From Chlorokybus atmophyticus (Eukaryota; Streptophyta; Chlorokybophyceae; Chlorokybales; Chlorokybaceae): a stretch of 64,000 nucleotides of DNA. Shown here piece after piece: positions 55,718 through 64,000 of this stretch. The notes under the pieces are model-generated. The model made no database searches, was not told where the DNA came from, and saw nothing but the letters and a program-made list of their open reading frames with translations. The translations under genes and the position numbers were made by a program. How positions within the stretch are numbered: the first letter of the stretch is position 1; the number at the start of each line of letters is the position of its first letter. The stretch lies in contig RHPI01000560.1 of NCBI GenBank assembly GCA_009103225.1, positions 107,465-171,464 of the forward strand, given 5' to 3'.

Positions 55718-58700
55718 GATTACGCTGTGGCTGATGTAGCAAAGGTTGATAGTCAGTTGCTTGAGATACAAGCAGTTAACTGGTTTGATAATCTGTCTCA
55801 AATGCATGTAATGACGCATGCATGGCAAACACATCACAAGTTACCACTGTTTGATGTTGCAACAGTGGAAGCAAATACTTGTGTACTGGTACATGTGAAA
55901 TTTAACATGCTTACCGACGTGTTGCACACATTGAGTGAATTGCAATGTAAACACAGATCCCTGAGTGTGGTAGCAATGGTGCCAAAATATCATGGCCCAT
56001 GGTTGAAGTATACTCGAGGGGGTACTGTTTTAAAACAATTCACCAAGCGCGAGACTGGGACAATTCGATTATCAGCAATATTAATCAACCCCCGCATTAG
56101 TCACGGATTCTTGGCTACCTTTCAAGGACGAGTGGTACCTTTGTTGTGGACATTCAGTGGCACAATGCAAGGTGTGAATAGCTCGTTTTTGATTGACACT
56201 GGTGCGACACACAACTTCGTGGACGAGCAATGGGTTGCGCGCAATAAAATCATGCGCAAACCCTCAGCATTTTCGGCTGCCGGTGCTGGGGGTACATTGC
56301 CAGTGACGGGAGAAGTAAAATTGAAGGTTAAAATTGGTAATTATTATGCCAATCTTGCCTTTATAGTAGTAGCAATCAACATATCTGGTGTTGATGTGGT
56401 ACTAGGCCAAGAATGGCAAAATAATGTCACAATGACATTGGATACGGGTGCACGCTTGTGCACAGTAAAGAAAGGCGGTAAGCGGATTACATTGTCTGTG
56501 AAAGGGTCGCATAGCTTGGAATTCAAGCAACCCGACCCTGCGTTACTCACGGCACTACAGGTGAAACGTGCGTTGCGCAAAAACACACCGGCTTTTCTGG
56601 TACATTTGTCTTCATCAGATGACATTGCGCCGGGTAGTACTGAAGGTGTGGCAGACCTCATTGAGGAATATCAAGATGTGTTCTCAGATGAGTTGCCGGG
56701 CTTGCCTCCTGACCGAGGTGTCGGACACACTATACCATTAATTCCTGATAGTGATCCTCCTTTTCGGCCAATATATAGGCTAAGCCCTAGAGAAAGGGGG
56801 GAAATGGAAACACAAATCAAGGAGTTATTGGAAAAAGGATTGATTGAACCAAGTTCTTCACCCTTTGGCGCACCCATCCTATTTGTGATGAAAAAGAATG
56901 GAAAATTGCGCATGTGTGTGGACTATCGTGCTTTAAACAAAATCACGGTGAAAAATCGATACCCGTTGCCACGGATTGATGACGTGTTTGATAAACTATC
57001 AGGTAATGCATACTTCAGTACATTAGACCTGACAAGTGGATATCATCAGATCCGAATTCATTCCGCTGATGTCTATAAGACAGCTTTCAGAACACCTTCG
57101 GGCCATTATCAATACAAAGTGCTACCCTTTGGATTGACGAATGCGCCTGCTGTGTTTCAGAAGGAAATGAATAAAATTTTCGGTAATATACTTGGCAAGT
57201 ATGTTATGGTTTACTTGGATGACATTATTGTCTTTAGTAAAACCAAAGAGGAACATAAGCAACACTTAGAAGCGGTGTTTACTTTGTTGCGGAAGCATCA
57301 TTTATTTGCCAGCCTTGCAAAATGTGACTTTTGCAAATCGGAGTTACCATTCTTGGGACATGTTGTGAGTGGTGCGGGTGTAAAGCCTGACCCTCGCAAG
57401 GTGCAAGTTGTCAAGAATTGGCCTCAACCCAAAAATATTCATCAACTGAGATCATTTTTGGGATTGGCAAATTATTTTCGCAAATTTATGATGGGTTATT
57501 CTACAGTTGTAATGCCCTTGACTAAATTGTTGCGAAAGGACGCGCCATTTTCTTGGACGTCAGACCAAGAAGCTGCTATGCAACAAGTGAAGTTAGCATT
57601 AACTTCAGCTCCAGTATTGGCATTGCCAAATTGGGATAAACATTTCACTGTGGTCAGTGATGCTTCCACCCTTGGGTGTGGTGCAGTACTACTGCAAGAC
57701 GGCAGACCATGTGCTTATGAAAGTAGGAAGTTTATCCCAGCGAAGGTAAACTACACTACTACTGAGCAAGAGTTGCTTGGTGTCGTACATGCTCTCGAAA
57801 CTTGGCAATGTTACTTAGAGGGAGTTCAGTTCACAGTGGTGACTGATCACAACCCATTAGTATACTTCCCAACGCAGCTGACCTTGTCACGTAGGCAAGC
57901 TCGCTGGAATGAGTTTCTGTCGCGATTTACTTTTGAATGGGTATATCGGCCTGGCAGAACTAATGTGGCAGATCCTTTAAGTCGCTGTCCGTCATTATTG
58001 GCAGTTATGCGTGCGCAATTGCTTGCGACGCAAGTTACATTGCCCGCTAATGATGCATTTGTGCAATCTGTTTTGCATGGGTATTCCTTAGACCCATGGT
58101 TCTCACGGCAAGAGAATATACAACAGCTTGAAGCACGAGACAACTTGTATTATATGGGTGCTAGCTTGGTGATACCTGACCATGCTGGGCTACGCATGCA
58201 ATGCATAGCTGATGTACACGACCCACCGTACGCTGGGCACTTTGGAAATCGCAAGACTACCAAGGCAGCGCAACAGCTGTACTGGTGGCCATCGTTGCCT
58301 GTTGACGTAAAGCGTTATGTTGACACCTGTGACAAATGTCAGCGTGACAAGCCGTTACGTCAGAAACCCGCTGGGTTGCTGCGACCTTTGCCTGTTCCTG
58401 ATGGCAAATGGGAAAGTGTGAGTATGGACCTTATTACTGAGCTCCCTAAGACACAATTAGGCCACACTGCGGTTGCAGTTTTTGTGGACCGATTGACAAA
58501 AATGGTTCATATTATCCCTTGTCGCACGGAGATAGGCTCCCGCGATTTAGCAATGGTTTTTGTCGCGTCTGTTTTTAAGTTGCACGGCCTGCCGCGCAAC
58601 TTTGTGTCTGATCGCGATCCGCGATTTGTAGCTCAATTCTGGAAGTCGCTATGCAGCTTCTTACGCATTCAGCAGAATATGAGCACAGCTTATCATCCAC

Positions 58701-59488
58701 AAACGGATGGGCAAACAGAACGCGCCAATCAAGTGATTGAAGAAACCATTCGGCATTATGTGAGTCCAAATCAGTCTGATTGGGATATTTATCTTCCAAT
58801 GGCTGAGTTTGCGATCAACAATGCTTGGCAAGAGAGTGTGCAGGAAACGCCGTTCTTTTTAAATTACGGCGTGCATCCACTGAGTCCTGCGAATTTAAAA
58901 TTGCCCGCAACCGATATAACTCGCGTACCTGCAGCGCGCGAGATGGCTTCGGCCATGCAGGATAGGTTAGCGTTGGCAAAGCACTGTCTGCGCGCAGCGC
59001 AAGATAGACAAAAAGCCCATGCTGATGCGCATCGTAGGGAGGCCAGCTACGATGTGGGCTGTTCAGTACTTTTGAGTACCAAAAATATATCCATCAAGGG
59101 AGTGGGTACCCGTAAATTTTTCCCTCGTTGGATAGGCCCTTTCAAAGTGATTGATCGGGTCGGCACTCACGCGTATCGTTTGGATTTACCAATGTCGATA
59201 CGAATTCACAATGTGTTTCATGTGAGTGTACTGAAACCGTACCGATCAGACGGTCGGGTTCAACCTCCTCCACCCCCAGTCGCAGTGGATGGTGACAATA
59301 CATTTGAGTATGAGGTGGAAGCAATCCTAAGTCACCGTAAGCCTCGACGCGGACGCGCGCCGTCCTACTTGGTGAAATGGAAAGGGTATGGTGTTGAACA
59401 CAATACATGGGAGCCCGAAAGGAATCTTACCAACTGCCAAGAGGTTCTTCGGGGGTACTGGAGTACTGTGTCCACACGCGAACGGTAA
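55718..59488 (+). CDS. pol: Gypsy Pol polyprotein with chromodomain
   Basis: 1,256 codons after the gag TAG, in the same frame; the first in-frame ATG is well inside, so a separate ATG start is unlikely. Domains: protease LIDTGATHNF (DTGA at 56195-56206); reverse transcriptase with MCVDYRALN, LDLTSGYHQI, LPFGLTNAPA and YLDD (57212-57223); RNase H from VVSDASTLGCGAVLL through TTTEQELLGVV to VVTDHNPL; integrase with an HHCC zinc finger (HFGNRKT...CDKC) and the DD35E triad at 58427, 58610 and 58718; then GPFKVIDRVG, and a chromodomain EVEAILSHRK ... YLVKWKGYGVEHNTWEPE near 59306-59460, which guides integration to marked chromatin in other chromoviruses. No disabling change seen. Confidence 0.97.
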   Translation, partial: DYAVADVAKVDSQLLEIQAVNWFDNLSQMHVMTHAWQTHHKLPLFDVATVEANTCVLVHVKFNMLTDVLHTLSELQCKHRSLSVVAMVPKYHGPWLKYTRGGTVLKQFTKRETGTIRLSAILINPRISHGFLATFQGRVVPLLWTFSGTMQGVNSSFLIDTGATHNFVDEQWVARNKIMRKPSAFSAAGAGGTLPVTGEVKLKVKIGNYYANLAFIVVAINISGVDVVLGQEWQNNVTMTLDTGARLCTVKKGGKRITLSVKGSHSLEFKQPDPALLTALQVKRALRKNTPAFLVHLSSSDDIAPGSTEGVADLIEEYQDVFSDELPGLPPDRGVGHTIPLIPDSDPPFRPIYRLSPRERGEMETQIKELLEKGLIEPSSSPFGAPILFVMKKNGKLRMCVDYRALNKITVKNRYPLPRIDDVFDKLSGNAYFSTLDLTSGYHQIRIHSADVYKTAFRTPSGHYQYKVLPFGLTNAPAVFQKEMNKIFGNILGKYVMVYLDDIIVFSKTKEEHKQHLEAVFTLLRKHHLFASLAKCDFCKSELPFLGHVVSGAGVKPDPRKVQVVKNWPQPKNIHQLRSFLGLANYFRKFMMGYSTVVMPLTKLLRKDAPFSWTSDQEAAMQQVKLALTSAPVLALPNWDKHFTVVSDASTLGCGAVLLQDGRPCAYESRKFIPAKVNYTTTEQELLGVVHALETWQCYLEGVQFTVVTDHNPLVYFPTQLTLSRRQARWNEFLSRFTFEWVYRPGRTNVADPLSRCPSLLAVMRAQLLATQVTLPANDAFVQSVLHGYSLDPWFSRQENIQQLEARDNLYYMGASLVIPDHAGLRMQCIADVHDPPYAGHFGNRKTTKAAQQLYWWPSLPVDVKRYVDTCDKCQRDKPLRQKPAGLLRPLPVPDGKWESVSMDLITELPKTQLGHTAVAVFVDRLTKMVHIIPCRTEIGSRDLAMVFVASVFKLHGLPRNFVSDRDPRFVAQFWKSLCSFLRIQQNMSTAYHPQTDGQTERANQVIEETIRHYVSPNQSDWDIYLPMAEFAINNAWQESVQETPFFLNYGVHPLSPANLKLPATDITRVPAAREMASAMQDRLALAKHCLRAAQDRQKAHADAHRREASYDVGCSVLLSTKNISIKGVGTRKFFPRWIGPFKVIDRVGTHAYRLDLPMSIRIHNVFHVSVLKPYRSDGRVQPPPPPVAVDGDNTFEYEVEAILSHRKPRRGRAPSYLVKWKGYGVEHNTWEPERNLTNCQEVLRGYWSTVSTRER

Positions 59489-59599
59489 AAGGGTGCTGGC
59501 AGACATCTTTACCGCTTCGGCCCTGGTTCTCTCACTGCTTTCGTTTTGTGACTCGTGATGGGGCTTTGCTAACCCTTCAATGAGGACATTGAAACCTAA

Positions 59600-59610
59600 G
59601 TGGGGGGGAA
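59600..59610 (+). promoter_or_regulatory. Gypsy polypurine tract
   Basis: GTGGGGGGGAA directly before the 3' LTR; primer for plus-strand DNA synthesis. The TRIM element has the identical 11 bases at 60357-60367. Confidence 0.9.
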
Positions 59611-59949
59611 TGTAACGGTGTGCTACCTCCATAGAGGTTCCCCGCCCTTATTTAGGATTAAATAAGGGTCCCAACGGGATTATACAGCCTATTAAGCCTT
59701 ATTAGGGCCGTTAACCTAGTGTTAAGGCCCTAATGTAGTGTTACTTAACTATAACACTGATATCGACATGAGACATGAGTCTCATGTCGATATCAGCTGC
59801 ATGGCGGCGCTGCTAACGCAGCGGCCGCCATAGCCAGAGCATCTTTTGCTCTGGCAACTGCCCCGGCAGTGGCGGCGGTGGCGGCGAGGCTGGTGGTGGT
59901 GTTGGGGTAGGGGATTAAAGGGAGGAGGGGCACACCCTCTCTCCTGACA
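59611..59949 (+). repeat. Gypsy 3' LTR
   Basis: Same length as the 5' LTR with three transitions. Here the 14 bp stem GATATCGACATGAG / CTCATGTCGATATC is perfect, whereas in the 5' copy it carries two changes. Confidence 0.97.
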
Positions 59950-59970
59950 GTAAAAGCACCAAGTCTTTTG

Positions 59971-60025
59971 TGGTCGAGTGGGCTGTGACATTGGTCATCG
60001 GAGCTTGAGACCCGGGTTCGATTCC
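59971..60025 (+). promoter_or_regulatory. tRNA-like A and B boxes in TRIM
   Basis: TGGTCGAGTGG (59971-59981) fits the RNA polymerase III A-box consensus TRGYNNARNNG, and GGTTCGATTCC (60015-60025) fits the B box exactly. They are 33 bp apart, as in tRNA genes. No full tRNA cloverleaf is present, so this is tRNA-like, not a tRNA gene. Function is inferred. Confidence 0.55.
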
Positions 60026-60446
60026 TGCCTTGCACACGAATTCCGCGGTCGTTGTTTCTCGATCCAATAACATCGTAAATGGTCACTTTATAAGTGCCAT
60101 CATCGATGGGTCGCGACTTGCCTAATGGCAGTCGCGCCGAACTGACCAGTTCAGTCGTCGCGGCAGAGCGCGACCTGCCTATCGCGGCGACGCGACCTGT
60201 GGGGCCGGCAGCGGCGCGATATGCGCGCGTTGACCGGTATGGGCCTAAATTGGCCGGTCCTTAGATGGTGGGGCCGGTGACCGACCCTAAATCAGACCCC
60301 TGGGATTGATTCCCCAGCTGATGGGCGCCAGCTGCCGAGGACGTCAGCGTTCTTAAGTGGGGGGGAATGTAACGGGATGGTACATTAAATTACCACAAAT
60401 CGACCATAAAAGCACCAAGTCTTTTGTGGTCGAGTAAGCTGTGACA

Positions 60447-60640
60447 TATCATGTGTGGGACGCACCAAGCATGGTGCGGCTGTTGCGCGCCATGATTGGT
60501 TACCTTGTCAAGGCAGGCAGCATTAATCATGGCGTGCGTGGCACGCGCCAAGCATGGTGCGACTGTTGCGCACCATTCTTGGCCGCGAGCTTGGGGAAGG
60601 CAGCAATAATCATGGCGTGTGTGGCACGCATCAATCATGG
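60447..60640. repeat. Tandem repeat, about 86 bp units
   Basis: Two or more units of CCAAGCATGGTGCG, TGTTGCGC, CATGATTGGTTACC (or a variant), AAGGCAG and AATCATGGCGTG. The first completes the unit broken at 53040. Further decayed pieces with CATGGT phrases run to about 60920. Confidence 0.8.
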
Positions 60641-63492
60641 TGCGCGCCACCACGCCAGAGCTGGCTGCCATGTTCCCCAAAGAGGCTACTTTCATGGTCG
60701 GGAGGTTTGCGCCAAACATGGTGTGTACGATTGGTTGTCAGTTTCGGCGTGGAAGTGCCCAAACCAGCGGTGACAATCGAGGAACTGCGAACCATGGTTG
60801 GTTGTCACGGTTACACGCCAGGTTTAACCCTGGTTCGCGGGCTTCCATCGCCTGCTATTGCCCCCTGGTGCGAACGTCCGCACCATACATGGTTTGACAC
60901 TTATTTCCGTGGTGTTCGATTTCGCTTTACCATGTTTTATGTTTTAACAATTCTACATCATAGTTCATAATACCCTTATTTCCAATTATAGCTATGTAAG
61001 TTAACTACAACTTTTCTTGATAGTTATAACACATGCCATTCTTGTGTTTTAGCTAGTAAAATCGGCCAATCTTCACATTGCACGTCACATGCAGGGTATC
61101 ATTATACACAATACGCATGTAACACAATCACATTTAACAATATCAATGCAACAATAAAATATTACTTATTGTTGAAGCATGCGGCATGCTTTATTGCTTA
61201 CTATGCGATGTAGTACATCACATTAGCTAAATGTGATAAACGTATCCACTTTAATTGCATATATGATGTTGAATATTGGTCCGACAACATGGCACAGTGC
61301 AAATCTAAGCCTAAAATTCAATGCAGTAATGGGCCTTCCTTTTGTGGAACACATTCCTGTACGCATTGCACACAACTTCATGCCGCACGTGTTAGTGCGC
61401 TTTTTTATTTATTTAGCAGCATATCCGCACAATCTAAAGCTGCCCATCAACGAGCAGCAAAGCCAAATATATGTTTGCCTATGTCATATAGTTTGATTAC
61501 ATGCATTGCTGACAATCTGGTGTATTCGTCCGTGGCCATACCTGTGCAAAAAGCATCCACCCACCCACCCACACATATATACGTATATACGTATACGCTG
61601 TACATTCGAAAGTTGATTCTCATGTGGTTAGTCAACAAGCGAGGGTGTTTGCGGTTCCTTCAATGCAATTGTGATGCATATTTCATTATAGCTACAATGG
61701 TACCAAAGTACAGCCTTATGTGTGTTAAAACGTGCTTGTATTATGTGTCACACAATGACTTCGGGGTATTTTGTCAATACATCATCTTGAACACCTTATC
61801 AACTTAACATTTGGTATAGCCTGCAAGGTAACTATACATTATACAACTCTGCAATAAAATTGTTAATTTTTATATCGTTGACAACTCCAATGCACATTGT
61901 GAGCTGATGGCTGCTATGATACATATAAATCATACCATATATTATACATGGGATTTTAAACACGGCTACATGTTGTGTAGTAGACCAATGTAGTGCTTTA
62001 AGACATGGGGCTGTGTATTGTGAAACACATGCAAGCTTGAGAAGTTACTTACAAGCTTTTCTTCACACAATTACACTCTGTGGTAACAACGACGCCGATG
62101 GCCATGGCAAAGGTCTAATGTTAGATACCACATATCATATAAAATAAGGAAAGTAAGCACACATGAGGTCACATAAGAAGGTCACAGACGGTTACAAGGC
62201 AATGATGTGACAAGGATGTTGCATAAGCACACAAGCTAGCCTCATCCCTTAGTTAGCAACATGTGCCATGCACATACAGTCATTGGCCTCATTAATTGCC
62301 AAGAACCTCGCCTCACACAATTGCCCATTGCAAAAGCTGTAAAGCTGAACCAAAAGGCTGCTGCATGTGGGCATACAGAGCTGCTCACCACATGAGGTCT
62401 CATGTGATGGCTCAAGCTGCGCTGATGCGGTCTCAAGGCGTATGAGCAGTGAGTACAACATGATTATGTCCACCTGTACATGTACATGGAATGCACGGTG
62501 TCGCCGCACACCACAACAGCACACAAACTTCGTCTGTAACCATGACACCACAACATCACATTGGCAGCACCGGAACATCCCACCATCCACATTACGCTCG
62601 CTGCACTTGCTCGCAATGCTCGCTTGGCCGCAGCCACCACTCATCCACGCACGCACGCAAATTCTTGCATACCAATCCCGCCTCTCACCAAGACTCCTGT
62701 GCACTCACACCCGGACACACCTCGTCGCTCACCCGCGCATCCGCCATGACACAGCCACGTCGTCGCGTCCACATCGGTTGTCGATATTGCGGGTGGCACT
62801 GGCGCACGGCATGGCCACCGCAGCTGTGCCGGGCTACCATCATGTGACGGGAGAGGTACATAGCCATTACTAACCCTCCTAATGGCCTGACCCCCTAAGG
62901 GCTTCACCAGCATCGCTACCGCAAAGACGGCAGTGGTGGCTGCGCAGTTTCACAACAACACATCCTCATTATCACATTCCTAAGACAATGGTTTGATGAC
63001 TGTAAGTCAACATGCGCACGCACGCAACGCAACATGCACACGCACCCACACAGACCTCCATACAACCCTTGCCTTCCAACCTCCCGCTTACCCCCTCAAG
63101 GGCGTAGGCATAACACATGGCCTCGTTGTAGCAAACCTTTATCCCTTGTTGAGGTTTCCTTGTCCTGGTGTGCTAGCCTGTATGAGCAGAGGATGCGCCG
63201 AGAATGCAGTGCCTACTCAAGTCAACACAAGGCAAGTCCAACATGTTCTGTGACCCCGACCTCCTGGAGAGTGCGTTCTCTGTCGTACCTTGGGCAGTTT
63301 CAAGCAAACAAGTCGTGATACCCCACGCACAGCAACAAGTCGCTCTCTGCCGAGTGGCTGCATGCATGTCTGCAATGCCCAGGTAGGCCACTGGGGCTAC
63401 AATAAAAACTTCGCCACCTTCACCGCCAGAAGCTTGTTGCAGCCATCTCCACTGTAGTGCCACACTGAGAGCAGCTGTGATCTGACTGCAAG
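60641..63492. other. Gene-poor, AT-rich then TG/CA-rich
   Basis: AT-rich from about 60950 to 62160 without credible coding; an open 172-codon frame at 61289-61807 is compositionally like chance. Between 62580 and 62855 and between 63217 and 63386 open plus-strand frames end at GT donors (gtacat, gtaggc) and may be exons of the gene at the right edge, but I could not join them. Confidence 0.4.
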
Positions 63493-64000
63493 ATGACGTT
63501 GCTGAAGACCATATTTTCTTCGTGTGAAGCCCTGGCCAACAGGTGAGATCGTCAGTAAAAGTCCGCCGAACCGAACACCTGAATGCAACCAGACTTACCT
63601 CACAAGGAGTTCAGCAAAGCTTGCAGTGACCAGTCTTGGTTCTCAAGTCACTGCAGAGCAGGCCTGCTTTTGGCGTACTGAGATTCCTCAGAGCATGAGA
63701 CTTTTTCCTAACACCGCTGCTTGTGGGAGTCCGACTGCTGTTGTGACCGGCATGTACCAGCTTCCAGAACCATATGCTGGCTACTCCTGTGTGTGCGACA
63801 CAGCAGAAGATGCCACATGCTCTGCCTCATGCATGTGTGCATCAACGCCTTCTGCAGGCATTGCCATCAGTGCACTTGAAACGTCTGCAGGCTTTCCGAG
63901 CTTGCGAGGTTTTGCAACTTTGCCCTTTTCTCGCCCTGACACATACGCACGCAAAGAATCAACTTTGCGGGCAAGAAAAAAGCAGTGCTTCAAGCGGGGC
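63493..64000 (+). CDS. Unrecognised gene cut by window edge
   Basis: Exon 63493-63542 (ATG start, MTLLKTIFSSCEALANR) joins in phase 2 to an exon opening at 63607, which stays open to the end of the window, 131 codons. It reads SSAKLAVTSLGSQVTAEQAC, YQLPEPYAGYSCVCDTAED, CSASCMCAS and RPDTYARKESTLRARKKQC. There is a Cys-rich middle and a basic end. No family recognised. The hydroxylated, slightly basic N-terminus could be an organelle targeting signal. The opposite strand has a shorter open frame (63781-63993) that I take as a shadow. Confidence 0.5.

Larger units (their letters stand above)
53084..59949 (+). mobile_element. Full-length Ty3/Gypsy chromovirus
   Basis: 6,866 bp, complete: 5' LTR, primer-binding site, leader, gag, pol with chromodomain, polypurine tract, 3' LTR. 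It is flanked by the exact 5 bp target duplication GTAAA (53079-53083 and 59950-59954). The two 339 bp LTRs differ at only three positions, all transitions, so insertion is recent. Pol order (protease, reverse transcriptase, RNase H, integrase, chromodomain) defines a chromovirus. All catalytic residues are kept and no frameshift was seen, so the copy may still be active. It sits inside an LTR of an older TRIM element. Confidence 0.97.
53041..60446 (+). mobile_element. TRIM element with 79 bp LTRs, interrupted by Gypsy
   Basis: A miniature LTR retrotransposon. The 5' LTR is split by the Gypsy insertion (53041-53083 plus 59955-59990, 79 bp once one GTAAA copy is removed); the 3' LTR is 60368-60446, also 79 bp; they differ at six positions. 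Both start TGTAACGGG and end TGACA. The 377 bp internal region (59991-60367) starts with a primer-binding-like TGGTCATCGGAGC and ends with the polypurine tract GTGGGGGGGAA. It has no coding frame. Target duplication: TATCG before, TATCA after (one change). Restored length is about 535 bp. It needs proteins from another element. An A box and a B box of RNA polymerase III type span the 5' LTR boundary. Confidence 0.92.

Noticed and set aside
60010-60030. A complete tRNA gene
   Set aside because: B box and A box are present, but acceptor and anticodon stems do not form; only tRNA-like.
61289-61807. 172-codon plus-strand open frame
   Set aside because: It lies in AT-rich DNA, with composition and repeats (THPPTHIYVYTY) typical of chance; no splice or family support.
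63781-63993. Minus-strand 70-residue frame at the right edge
   Set aside because: The opposite strand is open for 131 codons to the window end and splices in phase to an ATG exon, so the minus frame is taken as a shadow.

Overview
The window is nuclear DNA of a green alga (Viridiplantae, most likely a chlorophyte or prasinophyte-grade lineage). The evidence is intron-rich genes with GT-AG introns whose proteins are plant-like: a holocarboxylase synthetase, a plastid DEAD-box helicase of the RH22 type, a RABH/Rab6 GTPase, a plastid sigma factor and a GOLDEN2-LIKE (GLK) factor. Several genes have TGTAA downstream of the stop, the usual chlorophyte poly(A) signal. A CDKL5-type kinase suggests that the organism builds cilia. 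Non-coding DNA is rich in TG/CA steps and short hairpins.

Layout. 1-21.7 kb is gene-rich: a small LEA/KGG-like protein (-), biotin-protein ligase (-) and an RH22-like helicase (+) with start codons only 135 bp apart, a mitochondrial-carrier protein (+), Rab6 (-), DNA polymerase epsilon subunit 2 (+) convergent with a CDKL5-like kinase (-), and a small unknown gene (-). 22-29 kb holds AT-rich DNA and a decayed gag-protease retroelement. 29.4-38.1 kb has a plastid sigma factor (+), an unrecognised two-exon gene (-) and a secreted NIDO-domain protein (-); one NIDO intron carries about 1.4 kb of (GA/CT)n. 38-49 kb has a 213-base poly(C) run ending at an N, a decayed reverse transcriptase, a 1.12 kb tandem duplication joining that relic to the 3' end of GLK, the GLK gene (-), and a CpG-rich island unlike its surroundings. 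50-52.5 kb is a decayed transposase-like gene. 53.0-60.4 kb is a nested transposon: a full 6.9 kb Ty3/Gypsy chromovirus (LTRs 339 bp, 3 differences, target duplication GTAAA) lies inside one 79 bp LTR of an older TRIM element, which itself sits in an approximately 86 bp tandem repeat. The right edge cuts an unknown + strand gene.

Functional themes: several host genes serve the plastid (helicase, sigma factor, GLK, probably biotin ligase); others serve replication, Golgi traffic and cilia. They are not an operon or a cluster. Gene models come from reading splice signals and checking that intron phases agree, so exon ends are predictions. The most notable signals are the nested TRIM/Gypsy pair with shared ends, Gag and Pol separated by one in-frame UAG, tRNA-like A and B boxes across the TRIM LTR boundary, the GLK/reverse-transcriptase duplication, and an IQ motif upstream of the CDKL5-like kinase.
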